DNA from: Paraglaciecola sp. 20A4
Lineage (GTDB): Bacteria > Pseudomonadota > Gammaproteobacteria > Enterobacterales > Alteromonadaceae
NCBI RefSeq assembly: GCF_011378905.1
Contig: NZ_WTPY01000037.1
Span: 1-39,361, forward strand
DNA length: 39,361 bases
Direction: 5' to 3'
Below, piece by piece: positions 25,103 through 33,409 of the stretch; position 1 is the stretch's first letter; each line of letters starts with the position of its first letter. The notes beneath the pieces were generated by a model, which saw only the letters and a list, made by a program, of their open reading frames with translations, was not told the origin of the DNA and did no database searches. Position numbers and translations under genes: made by a program.

Positions 25103-26160
25103 GATGTTATCTTAATACTCGGATGCAAATATAAATCAATGCAGCTGCGCTGTTCATGTGACTGATATATGGCTTGTTCAACCAAGATATTGTGTAAATA
25201 TTCAACGCCTTGGTTTTCCAGTGGATTGCCACGGAGATAATGATCTACAATGTGCTTTATCGTTTGGTAAACACAGTCCCCACCAAAATTTTCGTCTTGC
25301 CACTCGTAATGTATTTCGTTGCTGATTTGCTCGTTTATTTTTCGAAACCATATTCGTCCTTCACCATCAATATTTAATGTGCCCTGCGTTCCTGCTATTT
25401 GGCATTCGCCCATAGTGCGGCGCAAATTGGTACTGTTATGATCCAGTAAGCGATTTCCATCTAAAATAGCTTGTAAGTTACCGCTAAATTGAAAGATAAC
25501 GATGCCCGCATCTTCACCTTTTATAACGGGATTACAACGGCGAAGTTGGGCATAGACAGAGTTGGGTTCGCCGAAGAAATAGCGGAAAACATCAACTATA
25601 TGTATACCGGTTTCGTGGATCAAAAACTTCGGCATATCTTGAAAATAAGCCTGGCGTGCTAAATAAGCATCTTTCCCCTGACCATCTCCCGGTCTAAGAT
25701 TGAATTGGACATTTAGTATTTGCCCTAGAATCCCACTGTCGATCACTTCTTTGGCTTTTCGGATCCAAGGCATAAAACGAAAATTTTCATGTATAACGAG
25801 CTTAATCCCCGCCTCTCGCGCTATCGCTACCATTTGCTGAGCTTGCTCAACATTCTCGCCAAATGGCTTTTGACAACATACGTCAATCCCTAACTTGGCA
25901 GCTATAGTCACAGCGTTAAGATGGGTTACAGGTGGGGTAATAATATCCAAAAAGTCCGGTTTGAGTTCAAGCAGCATCACTTCTAAGTTCTGATAATAAT
26001 GCTCAATTTGGTAGGTCTCTGAGAAACTCTTTGCTTTTTCTATGTCTCGGTTGCATACACCGACGAGTCTGACATTATCTAGTCGATTCCATGCTTCGTA
26101 ATGAAATTGACTAAAATACCCTGTGCCTGAACAGGCTACTCGCAATACGTTATTTATCAT
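25099..26160 (-). CDS. Gfo/Idh/MocA sugar dehydrogenase (D-apiose-dehydrogenase-like)
   Basis: 353 aa cytoplasmic NAD(P)-dependent oxidoreductase. The Rossmann region is CSGTGYFSQFHYEAW; the family EKP motif is CQKPFGEN with Gln in place of Glu. The blocks VIHENFRFMPWIR, FLIHETGIHIVDVFRYFFGE and RRCNPVIKGEDAGIV read, from memory, like the subgroup that contains D-apiose dehydrogenase (QKPF, HENFR, GIHILD, NP-I-GED). Other branches include pentose 1-dehydrogenases, so D-xylose is also possible and would supply the otherwise missing first step of the Weimberg route. Coupled by a 4-base overlap to an SMP-30 lactonase. It sits 27 bases behind tctA in one operon with the tripartite transporter and an isopropylmalate-type dehydrogenase. 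Confidence 0.83.
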   Translation of the reverse strand: MINNVLRVACSGTGYFSQFHYEAWNRLDNVRLVGVCNRDIEKAKSFSETYQIEHYYQNLEVMLLELKPDFLDIITPPVTHLNAVTIAAKLGIDVCCQKPFGENVEQAQQMVAIAREAGIKLVIHENFRFMPWIRKAKEVIDSGILGQILNVQFNLRPGDGQGKDAYLARQAYFQDMPKFLIHETGIHIVDVFRYFFGEPNSVYAQLRRCNPVIKGEDAGIVIFQFSGNLQAILDGNRLLDHNSTNLRRTMGECQIAGTQGTLNIDGEGRIWFRKINEQISNEIHYEWQDENFGGDCVYQTIKHIVDHYLRGNPLENQGVEYLHNILVEQAIYQSHEQRSCIDLYLHPSIKITS

Positions 26161-26187
26161 TTACAACACCTTGATTTTGTATGTCGT

Positions 26188-27729
26188 CTACTTACGATTT
26201 GCACGTCTAAAAAAGCGGTTCACAAATGCAGAGCTACCACGTCGAACTAAAGGAATTTGGATTGCACAGAAGCCCACAATGATCATCAGTAAAATAACGG
26301 CAACGGGTCTGTCGAATAACGGCCAAAATGAACCATCAGATAACATCAAAGCGCGTCTAAGGCTCTCATCTGCCATGCTCCCCAGCACTAAACCAATCAC
26401 GAGTGGTGCTAAGGGAAACTTCATTTCACTTAAAAAATAGGCACAAACGCCCACAGGCAACATGATGTAAAGGTTAAAAATGTTGATACCTAAAGAGTAC
26501 GCACCCATTACGCACAACACACCGACCACAGGAATAAATAATGGAGGCGGCACCTGCAATAGCTTAAGCACTTGCTTAGCTAGCAACATACCATTTGCCC
26601 ACATCGCCAACGATGCCAAAAAAAGAATCGCTGTCACTTCTAGTAGAAAATTGGGATGATCAATCTCAATGGTTGGCCCAGGGGTAATGCCATGCAACAG
26701 TAAAGCGCCCAATAGCATCGCGGCTGGTGGGCTACCAGGTATGCCCAAGGTTAGCAGTGGGATCAATGCCCCGCCTACACACGCATTATTGGCCGTCTCG
26801 GATGAAACGATAGCCGCTTCAGCCCCCTGACCAAATTTCTTTTGCTCTTCAGGATTGGATGTTTTTTTAGCAACGCTATAGCTCACCCATCCCGCAATAT
26901 CTTCTCCAATGCCCGGCACTGAACCAATACCTACGCCGACACAGGCAGAGCGAAATATATGCTTAATATTGCGCTTGATAACAGCAAGCTCAGGCAGCAC
27001 GCGAGATAATTTGGTGAGTTTGCCTAATGTTTCTCGATCACTCAATACACGGATAACTTGAGGTATTCCAAATACCCCAATCAATACAGGAACAATTTCA
27101 AGCCCACTGTCGAGCTGGCTTTGCTCAAACGTATAGCGTGGAAAATATTGCAGCGAATCACGACCAATTGTGGACAAAAATAATCCTAAGAAACCCGCTA
27201 TCCAACCTTTTATAACGAGATCTTGACTGGTAATGGAGCCGCTAATAATAATGCCGAATAAAGCTAATAAGAAAAATTCCCAAGACGTAAACTGCAGAGC
27301 GACAGTGGCAATAGCAGGGGATAAAACCACTAAGAAAACCAGACCAATAAGTGTACCAATCAGCGAAGCGGTAGTCGTTAAGCCTAATGCCTTTGCCCCT
27401 TCTCCGCGTTTAGCCATCGGGTATCCGTCCAACGCAGTAGCAGCGGCAGCGGGGGTGCCGGGAATATTCAAAAGGATAGCCGGGTAGGACCCCCCATATA
27501 CCGCGCCCACGTACATACCCAACAGCGATATAAGAGCGGTATCTGTGTTTAAGCTATACGTTAAAGTAGTTAATAAGGCGATACCTAAGGTGGCGGTTAG
27601 TCCCGGCATCGCCCCAAACAAAATCCCAATAAAGCTCGAAGCAAAAAGTATTAACAAATTGCTGGGCTGTGAAACTAAGTCAAAAAGAATACTAAAAAAC
27701 TGTAAAAACTGGTCAATCATAGTCATCAA
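26188..27729 (-). CDS. tctA: Tripartite tricarboxylate transporter, large membrane subunit TctA
   Basis: 513 aa polytopic membrane protein of the TctA family. It has about twelve hydrophobic segments with the family landmarks GAMPGLTATLGIALL, GAVYGGSYPAILLNIPGTPAA, GVGIGSVPGIGEDIAGW and LGIPGSPPAAMLLGALLLHGI, two repeated proline-rich motifs that form the transport core. It works with TctB and a periplasmic TctC/Bug protein to take up carboxylates using the ion gradient. The start overlaps the tctB stop by 4 bases. The classic substrate is citrate, but here the neighbours (acid-sugar kinase, lactonase, sugar dehydrogenase) suggest an aldonate or other sugar acid. Confidence 0.93.
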   Translation of the reverse strand: MMTMIDQFLQFFSILFDLVSQPSNLLILFASSFIGILFGAMPGLTATLGIALLTTLTYSLNTDTALISLLGMYVGAVYGGSYPAILLNIPGTPAAAATALDGYPMAKRGEGAKALGLTTTASLIGTLIGLVFLVVLSPAIATVALQFTSWEFFLLALFGIIISGSITSQDLVIKGWIAGFLGLFLSTIGRDSLQYFPRYTFEQSQLDSGLEIVPVLIGVFGIPQVIRVLSDRETLGKLTKLSRVLPELAVIKRNIKHIFRSACVGVGIGSVPGIGEDIAGWVSYSVAKKTSNPEEQKKFGQGAEAAIVSSETANNACVGGALIPLLTLGIPGSPPAAMLLGALLLHGITPGPTIEIDHPNFLLEVTAILFLASLAMWANGMLLAKQVLKLLQVPPPLFIPVVGVLCVMGAYSLGINIFNLYIMLPVGVCAYFLSEMKFPLAPLVIGLVLGSMADESLRRALMLSDGSFWPLFDRPVAVILLMIIVGFCAIQIPLVRRGSSAFVNRFFRRANRK

Positions 27730-28529
27730 CCTCCTAAAATATCGTAGACGAGATAATTCAGAAAACTCGAAACAGTGCCATATTCAACAGGCATAGGCAC
27801 ATAAAGTAAGAAACTAAAAGCACAAATTAAGATCAAGGGTATCAACAAGCTGTATACCCAAACTTTGAGCAGCTTAGCTGGCTCATCCTTTAAATTAATC
27901 ACACTGGCGAGTAGCAATACACATAACGCAGCAGCACAGCATAAGTCGTTGATCAAAATAAGTGGTTCATCGACAATACTGTCAGCTAAAAACCAACTAA
28001 AAACGTCACTGTTTACACTTCGAACACTCAGCAGGGTTAATGCCAGCGGGAAGTGGATATACAGAACCCCACGCCACATTCCAGTCAGTTGCAGGTAAAA
28101 CCTGAGAATAAGCGATAGCAAGAATAAACACGTGGTCAAATAGAAGTCAGCCGAAGGAATGTAAACGTAAACATAGACACATAAAAGGAGGATGACATAC
28201 CACTTATCTTGGTTTTTTCGATCCTTAAAATTTTTGGTGCCTCTACTGGCAGTCGGAGCATTAAAGTAATCGCACTCCTTCCACATTTTTATAATCAATA
28301 TCCCGCTCAGTACGATTAATATACTGAGCACCAATAGTGGAAATAAGGCCGGTGAGACATACCACTGATTTTCTACACCACCGTATGAGCCAGTCATTGG
28401 AAACGATAATGTATGCACAAAAAGGGTGACACTAATTATCAGTAACACTAACCCAACTTTAAAATTCGCACGAGCTAATGCACGGCTTGTCTCGTCCATT
28501 TCTGCGACATGGTGAATTTCCTGTGTCAT
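27726..28529 (-). CDS. tctB: Tripartite tricarboxylate transporter, small membrane subunit TctB
   Basis: 267 aa from the ATG at 28529, one base after the tctC stop. A longer frame from 28580 would overlap tctC by 50 bases and has no ribosome site. Hydrophobic segments LVLLIISVTLFVHTLSFP, SPALFPLLVLSILIVLSG, VILLLCVYVYVYIPSADF and further C-terminal segments fit TctB, including the conserved pattern of a glycine-rich loop with W/F-P-ALFP after the first helix. It is longer than many TctB proteins (about 150-180 aa), with extra C-terminal helices. Assignment rests mainly on position between tctC and tctA, since TctB sequences are poorly conserved. Confidence 0.8.
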   Translation of the reverse strand: MTQEIHHVAEMDETSRALARANFKVGLVLLIISVTLFVHTLSFPMTGSYGGVENQWYVSPALFPLLVLSILIVLSGILIIKMWKECDYFNAPTASRGTKNFKDRKNQDKWYVILLLCVYVYVYIPSADFYLTTCLFLLSLILRFYLQLTGMWRGVLYIHFPLALTLLSVRSVNSDVFSWFLADSIVDEPLILINDLCCAAALCVLLLASVINLKDEPAKLLKVWVYSLLIPLILICAFSFLLYVPMPVEYGTVSSFLNYLVYDILGG

Positions 28530-28530
28530 A

Positions 28531-29538
28531 TCAATTTGGTCGCGAAATATTGAGCGATTCAGGTGACACCTTGTTGGCATTAAGTGCTTCTAAGGACCAC
28601 GCGAAAAGCGACTCTAAGCGAGAAAATTCTTGCTGTGCAGGTTCACCATACAAACCGTCCAACTGATAATAGTTCAGCCGTGCCCAGTCTTTAACCTCAG
28701 ATGAATCCATTGCTTTGTTAAAAGCATCAGCGAGTTGACGTTTGACTACTGCAGACGCCTTATTATTAACAGCAAAGCCAATCGCTTGACTAATAGGCAA
28801 GTTTTTCGATAACTCAGGGAATTCGATAAAAGCACTAGGAACCTTTATGCCATCTAGCATCTCAAACGGTTCGGGATGCAGCATAGCTAATGGTCTTAAT
28901 TTATTACCTCGAATTAATTGGGCTTGTTCGGCCATTGACGTAATAACTAAATCGACTTCGCCAGTTATCGCAGCAGTTTGCGAGGGAGCTGACCCAGAGT
29001 AAGGGATAAAGCTCAAATCAATATCGGCTATTTTACTGAGTTCCAGTAAATGTAAATGATGATTACTGCCCAATCCTCCTGCACTTGCTCTTAGGCTCCC
29101 GGGAGACTTTTTAGCTGCAGCTACCAACTCAGCAAGTGAGTGGTAGGGCGAGTCAGCTTTAACAGATAATACATCTGGAGAACTTCCCACAATGAAGGGA
29201 TACCACACATCGAATTTCTCTCTCCATCCACCATTAACCGCAGCAGATACATTCGAACTTGCCAGACCAACCAAATTATATCCATCGGGGCGTTTTCTTA
29301 AAGTGGAGCTCATGCCGATTGAACCAGACACCCCACCCGCTTTATTAGTAACATTGATACGCACACCGAGTTCTTTCGACATTTCAGCCATGATTACCCG
29401 ATTTACCGCGTCAGTTCCGCCACCAGCGGACCAAACAACAGTCGTTGTAATCGGTCGCTTAGGGTAGGCCTGCTGAGCATCGGCCTCATCGCTGATAAAT
29501 AGAAAAAATAATAAAGATATAAGTAACGTTCTTAGCAT
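28531..29538 (-). CDS. tctC: Tripartite tricarboxylate transporter substrate-binding protein TctC (Bug family)
   Basis: 335 aa periplasmic solute-binding protein. A signal peptide (residues 1-21, ending DEADA) is followed by AYPKRPITTTVVWSAGGGTDAVNRVI, the Bug-family opening (Y-P-x-(K/R)-P-I ... G-G-x-x-D). The loop that contacts the ligand carboxylate lies in SAGGGTDA; GSNHHLHLLELSKIADIDLSFIPYSGSAPSQTAAITGEVDL is the second family block. It delivers a carboxylated substrate to TctAB. First of the three transporter genes, with 93 bases between it and the dehydrogenase gene upstream. Confidence 0.92.
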   Translation of the reverse strand: MLRTLLISLLFFLFISDEADAQQAYPKRPITTTVVWSAGGGTDAVNRVIMAEMSKELGVRINVTNKAGGVSGSIGMSSTLRKRPDGYNLVGLASSNVSAAVNGGWREKFDVWYPFIVGSSPDVLSVKADSPYHSLAELVAAAKKSPGSLRASAGGLGSNHHLHLLELSKIADIDLSFIPYSGSAPSQTAAITGEVDLVITSMAEQAQLIRGNKLRPLAMLHPEPFEMLDGIKVPSAFIEFPELSKNLPISQAIGFAVNNKASAVVKRQLADAFNKAMDSSEVKDWARLNYYQLDGLYGEPAQQEFSRLESLFAWSLEALNANKVSPESLNISRPN

Positions 29539-29631
29539 AATAGTTCTCCGTGTCGTTGCCTTAGTGAAGAGTGTGCTATATCAATGGTTAGTGGCGTTTG
29601 CGAATAATCAATAGTCAGCCACGATAGCCAT

Positions 29632-30738
29632 TTAAAGCTTATCGATTTCCGCCAAGATACTTAGCGTGATTTCATCAGTTCCACAAGCACCACCTAGTTC
29701 ATAAGGAAGGATATTTGAACTCGCATAAGCATTCTCAACTGCCGTATTGATCAATTGACCAGCCTGAATTGCTGCCGCGTTATCATATTGACTCCCTAAC
29801 CAATCCAGCATTAATGCGCCTGACAAAAACATAGCGGTAGGGTTCGCTTTCCCCTGCCCAATAATGTCTGGAGCGCTTCCATGACAGGGTTGAAAAACAG
29901 CATTATGTTCACCAATATCAGCAGACGGTGCCATGCCCATTCCTCCCATCAAACCAGCACCAAGATCTGATAGAATGTCGCCAAACATATTCTCAGTGAC
30001 CATGACATCAAAAATCCATGGTTTACTCACCATCTGCAAAGCAGCAGCGTCGACATACACGTGATCGGCCTCTATCTCAGTATGCTTGCTGGCTATTTCA
30101 TTGAATATTTGGCGCATAAAATAGAACGAACCTAACACATTCGCTTTATCCACACAGGTCACCTTTCCTATATAGCCTTTATGTTTTCTTCTTTTTGCAA
30201 AATTAAACGCAAAGTCGAATAACCGCTCACAACCTTTGCGACTTATTTTTTGTGTATCAAAAGCGGCTTCATCAGCCCCTTCACCTTTAATAGTGAAGTT
30301 ACTTCGGCTAGCAAAAAGTCCTTCTGTGCTTTCGCGGATCAATACAAAATCTAAATTCTTAGCACGCTCATCTTGCAGAGGTAAAGGTAACCCTGGTAGC
30401 GTTTTTACTGGCCGAACACCGGCGAAAAGATCAAGCTTTTCACGTAGCTCCAACTGCGGGGCAATTTCTCGGCCATCGGGGTATCGAATACTTGGCATCC
30501 CCATACAGGCTAATAATGTTGCATCTGATTGTCGAGCGTGTTCTAACGCTTCGTCAGGAAGAGATACGCCAGTCTTTTTATAGTATGCCGCCCCAGCCTC
30601 AAAAGAGATAAAATTTAGGGTAAATCCTCCCACTTTTTCGGCCACTTTATTTAGTAAGTCGATACAAGGAGGCGTGACCTCATGTCCAATACCATCGCCT
30701 GGAAATACTGTAATCGTGAATTGCGTTTTGCCGCTCAT
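29632..30738 (-). CDS. Isocitrate/isopropylmalate-family beta-decarboxylating dehydrogenase
   Basis: 368 aa NAD(P)-dependent oxidoreductase. FPGDGIGHEVTPPCIDLL starts the family; RESTEGLF with EKLDLFAGVRPVK carries the Arg residues that bind the malate moiety; KVTCVDKANVLG the catalytic Lys; and MFGDILSDLGAGLMGGMGMAPSADIG the metal-binding Asp cluster. The leuB and icd housekeeping enzymes are usually near their biosynthetic partners. This one is with an acid-sugar transporter and divergent from a DUF1537 kinase, so oxidation (and possibly decarboxylation) of a hydroxyacid such as tartrate, tetronate or its phosphate is more likely. PdxA2, which plays that part in D-threonate catabolism, belongs to the same superfamily. 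First gene of the minus-strand unit. Confidence 0.85.
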   Translation of the reverse strand: MSGKTQFTITVFPGDGIGHEVTPPCIDLLNKVAEKVGGFTLNFISFEAGAAYYKKTGVSLPDEALEHARQSDATLLACMGMPSIRYPDGREIAPQLELREKLDLFAGVRPVKTLPGLPLPLQDERAKNLDFVLIRESTEGLFASRSNFTIKGEGADEAAFDTQKISRKGCERLFDFAFNFAKRRKHKGYIGKVTCVDKANVLGSFYFMRQIFNEIASKHTEIEADHVYVDAAALQMVSKPWIFDVMVTENMFGDILSDLGAGLMGGMGMAPSADIGEHNAVFQPCHGSAPDIIGQGKANPTAMFLSGALMLDWLGSQYDNAAAIQAGQLINTAVENAYASSNILPYELGGACGTDEITLSILAEIDKL

Positions 30739-31018
30739 GTTAGCCCCAATTTTTTTAAATTATTAAGTGTTAATGCTTGCTAATCGAGACGCTTTTGATC
30801 ACCGCAACTAGCATTTCATCATCGTTTCGATAATGTGTTTTAAAGCTTTCTCATCGTCATTTAAGCTGCTTAATTTATCCGTCACTTCCCTTATTAATCT
30901 GAAATACCTTTAGGTTGTTGGCGATAACAATTACCTGCGTTTCTAAACAGCTTCAACCCATCTTCAAGACACATTGTTTATGCTTACTTTTAGTAGCGAT
31001 AGGTATTGCAAATCAATC

Positions 31019-31030
31019 AATGTATAAGTT
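31019..31030. promoter_or_regulatory. GntR-type operator, degenerate
   Basis: AATGTATAAGTT keeps one half of AATGTATACATT and part of the other. Its centre is 23 bp from the perfect copy at 31042-31053, a spacing like that of the pair on the TonB receptor promoter (22 bp). Confidence 0.45.
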
Positions 31031-31041
31031 AACCTTAACTC

Positions 31042-31053
31042 AATGTATACATT
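31042..31053. promoter_or_regulatory. GntR-type operator AATGTATACATT
   Basis: Perfect 12-bp palindrome 57 bases upstream of the acid-sugar kinase start, identical to the copies at 9882 and 12108. It predicts shared control by the GntR/FCD regulator encoded at 10255. Confidence 0.7.
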
Positions 31054-31081
31054 AATTTAAAATTAGTGACATGATGAAGTC

Positions 31082-31093
31082 AATGTATATTTT
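31082..31093. promoter_or_regulatory. GntR-type operator, half site
   Basis: AATGTATATTTT keeps the left half of the motif, 40 bp centre to centre from the perfect copy and 18 bases before the kinase start. A weak site at best. Confidence 0.3.
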
Positions 31094-31110
31094 TGTTAAT
31101 TGTCACTTAG

Positions 31111-32409
31111 ATGGAAAAAAGCGTTATGAAAAATCACCTACAGAAACCCATCCTTGGTTGTATCGCTGATGACTTTACAGGGGCGTCAGATTTAGCCAGC
31201 TTTCTGGTAAATAGTGGCTTAAGAACCCTGCAACTGAACCGCATGCAAGTTGACTCTGATCTAGAGTTGGATGGTTATGACGCTATAGTAATCGCGCTAA
31301 AGACTCGTACTGTAGATGCTCATACTGCCGTCGAAAAGTCCCTCGCCGCCTTACATTGGCTTCAAGGATTGGGATGTCGAAAGTTTTACTTTAAATACTG
31401 CTCAACATTTGATTCAACGCCTGATGGAAATATTGGCCCAGTAATAGACGCTTTACTTGATTCCCTAGAGCTTCAAAGTACGATTGTTTGTCCAGCACTT
31501 CCTGTTAACGGGAGAACTGTGTATATGGGGCACCTTTTTGTCGGGGATGCGCCCTTAAATGAGAGCTCCTTAAAAGATCACCCTTTAACGCCCATGAAAG
31601 ACTCCTCTGTCGTACGTCTTATTGAAGCTCAAGGGAAAGGTAAAGCGGTTAATATTCCCTATTATTGTATCGAAGGAGATGAGGCGTCTCTTAGGCAATC
31701 TTTACTTGATGCTGCACAAAAATATCGATATATCGTGTTAGATACCCTAAGTACTACGCATTTAGAACGCATCGGGCGCAATGTAGAAGCATTCACGCTT
31801 ATCACGGGCGGCTCAGGCTTAGCGACCAACCTAAGCAGTGAATTTACAAAATATGGACATGTACCAAATTCATCAAAAATAGCTGCGCGTCTGCCTGGTG
31901 GCCCAACAGTTATACTCAGTGGTAGCTGCTCTACAATGACTCAGCTACAAGTAGCGCAATATAAACAAAAACATCCAGCGCTTTATATCGACCCTTTCAA
32001 ACTGCTTAATCAAACGCAAACCTATAAACAAATTCTCGATTGGACAGTGCAAAACAAGTCTGCAGCACCATTAATTTATACTACGTCCACTAAAGAAATA
32101 GTCAGTAAGGTACAAAGTGAAATCGGCTTTGAAAAATCCCAAACTCTATTAGAAGGAACGTTAGCTAAGTTAGCTCGTGATTGTATTCAGGCTGGATTTA
32201 AAAACATTATTGTAGCCGGCGGTGAAACCTCGGGCGCTGTAGTTAAGACGTTAGACATTCATGCTTTAGAGATAGGCCAAAGCGTAAGCCCTGGCGTTCC
32301 AATTTTGCATTCCATTACCCCCCCTATTATCAATCTCGCATTGAAATCAGGGAATTTTGGTGACCACACATTCTTTCAAACTGCGCTGGAGAAACTGACA
32401 TGTCAATAG
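31111..32409 (+). CDS. Four-carbon acid sugar kinase (DUF1537, OtnK/OiaK-like)
   Basis: 432 aa ATP-dependent kinase of the DUF1537 family, which phosphorylates acid sugars such as 3-oxotetronate, D-threonate, D-erythronate or 3-oxo-isoapionate. The N-terminal substrate domain opens with CIADDFTGASDLASFLVNSG. The C-terminal nucleotide domain includes VILSGSCSTMTQLQV and IIVAGGETSGAVVKTL, the family ATP-binding signatures. It overlaps the class II aldolase gene by 10 bases. In known tetronate pathways that enzyme decarboxylates the phosphorylated 3-oxoacid to a triose or tetrulose phosphate. The exact substrate cannot be read; the absence of an OtnI isomerase and a LtnD-type dehydrogenase nearby makes a standard threonate route unlikely. 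GntR-type operators lie upstream. Confidence 0.88.
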   Translation: MEKSVMKNHLQKPILGCIADDFTGASDLASFLVNSGLRTLQLNRMQVDSDLELDGYDAIVIALKTRTVDAHTAVEKSLAALHWLQGLGCRKFYFKYCSTFDSTPDGNIGPVIDALLDSLELQSTIVCPALPVNGRTVYMGHLFVGDAPLNESSLKDHPLTPMKDSSVVRLIEAQGKGKAVNIPYYCIEGDEASLRQSLLDAAQKYRYIVLDTLSTTHLERIGRNVEAFTLITGGSGLATNLSSEFTKYGHVPNSSKIAARLPGGPTVILSGSCSTMTQLQVAQYKQKHPALYIDPFKLLNQTQTYKQILDWTVQNKSAAPLIYTTSTKEIVSKVQSEIGFEKSQTLLEGTLAKLARDCIQAGFKNIIVAGGETSGAVVKTLDIHALEIGQSVSPGVPILHSITPPIINLALKSGNFGDHTFFQTALEKLTCQ

Positions 32410-33038
32410 ACGAACAAACTGCAAAAGAAAAAATAGTCCAATATGCCCGCTCTATTTTCGAGCGCGGGTTAACCTCTGGCGCCTCAGCGAATATGAGTGT
32501 TCGCATTGACAGCGGTTGGGTAATCACCCCAACAAATACATGTTTCGGATTCTTAAGGGAAAATGAGCTGTCCGTTATTGATCATGCCGGCAATTTAATA
32601 AGTGGTAGTAAGGCGTCAAAAGAGTTTACATTACACAAAGCCATGTACGATAAACGTCCACAAGACAACTGTATTATTCATCTACATTCTACTTACGCAA
32701 CAGCATGGTCATGCTTGCCTTTAGATAGTCTGGCTGACTGTATCCCCACTTATACACCATATCTAACTATGCGCCTGGGAGCGATCGCCTGTGTACCTTA
32801 TTTCGCTCCCGGCGATACGGGTTTGGCAGTAGCAGTAGGTGAAGTCGCAAAGGAGCATGCGGGCGTGATAATGGCGAACCATGGACCAATTGTGTCTGCA
32901 AAAACTATAGATGCGTGTGTCTATGGGATAGAGGAATTAGAAGAAAGCTGTAAATTAGCATTTATGCTTAGCACTAAGCAGCCCCGTTTACTGACCAACA
33001 GCCAAATAAACCACCTAAAAAAGAACGCAAAACCTTAA
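32400..33038 (+). CDS. Class II aldolase/adducin family protein (OtnC-like decarboxylase)
   Basis: 212 aa zinc-dependent class II aldolase of the OtnC/FucA type. IHLHSTYATAWS supplies two zinc His, NHGPIVSAKTID a further His; TSGASANMSVRIDSGWVITPTN is the phosphate/substrate loop, and SKEFTLHKAMY the Glu that usually acts as acid-base. OtnC enzymes decarboxylate 3-oxotetronate 4-phosphate to dihydroxyacetone phosphate, and the overlap with a DUF1537 kinase gene supports that kind of step. A true aldol cleavage of a five-carbon acid-sugar phosphate is an alternative. The next gene is 8 bases away. Confidence 0.86.
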   Translation: MSIDEQTAKEKIVQYARSIFERGLTSGASANMSVRIDSGWVITPTNTCFGFLRENELSVIDHAGNLISGSKASKEFTLHKAMYDKRPQDNCIIHLHSTYATAWSCLPLDSLADCIPTYTPYLTMRLGAIACVPYFAPGDTGLAVAVGEVAKEHAGVIMANHGPIVSAKTIDACVYGIEELEESCKLAFMLSTKQPRLLTNSQINHLKKNAKP

Positions 33039-33046
33039 GGATATTT

Positions 33047-33343
33047 ATGTTTGTAGTGACCGTAAAATTTATCATTAAAGCGACTTTCCAAGCTCAATTT
33101 ATGGAAGCCGTGCAAATACAAGCAAGAAATTCCATACATCTTGAACCTGAGTGTCATTACTTCGATGTGTGCATGAGTCAAGAAAACCACAATGAAATAT
33201 TCTTATATGAAGTCTATGAGACAGCCAAATCCTTTGACGAACACTTAATGACTAGCCATTTCAAAAGTTTTGATCAAAAAACGTCCAATTGGATAGAGTC
33301 AAAAGAAGTAGAAAATTACGAGCTTGCGAGACCTTTAAAGTAA
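33047..33343 (+). CDS. Small ABM-domain protein (antibiotic biosynthesis monooxygenase/YgiN-like)
   Basis: 98 aa dimeric ferredoxin-like protein of the ABM superfamily: FVVTVKFIIKATFQAQFMEAV, then SIHLEPECHYFDVCMSQENHNEIFLYEVYETAKSFDEHLMTSHF. The pattern (Glu-Pro-x-C/N ... Phe ... Glu-x-Tyr ... H-x-x-x-x-H-F) is common to YgiN-type quinol monooxygenases and to small proteins in sugar-catabolic operons, where they are suspected mutarotases or isomerases. It is third and last in the kinase/aldolase unit. Function in this pathway is unknown; being fixed in the operon, it may replace a missing isomerisation step. Confidence 0.8.
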   Translation: MFVVTVKFIIKATFQAQFMEAVQIQARNSIHLEPECHYFDVCMSQENHNEIFLYEVYETAKSFDEHLMTSHFKSFDQKTSNWIESKEVENYELARPLK

Positions 33344-33370
33344 TTTTCAGAGACGTATATTATTCTGATT

Positions 33371-33409
33371 TTGCGTAGTTTTAAACGACCATTCTGCGCA
33401 ATTTTTATT
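33371..33409 (+). terminator. Rho-independent terminator of the acid-sugar unit
   Basis: TTGCGTAG pairs with CTGCGCAA (8 bp with one G-U pair) around a 15-base loop, followed by TTTTTATT. It lies 28 bases after the ABM gene stop. Confidence 0.6.

Larger units (their letters stand above)
30739..31110. promoter_or_regulatory. Divergent regulatory region, dehydrogenase/kinase
   Basis: A 372-base spacer between the outward-facing dehydrogenase and kinase genes. It holds no gene. The half nearer the kinase contains three GntR-type motif copies (31019, 31042, 31082). The half nearer the dehydrogenase shows no repeat that I can tie to a regulator. One cluster of sites may control both directions. 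Confidence 0.55.
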
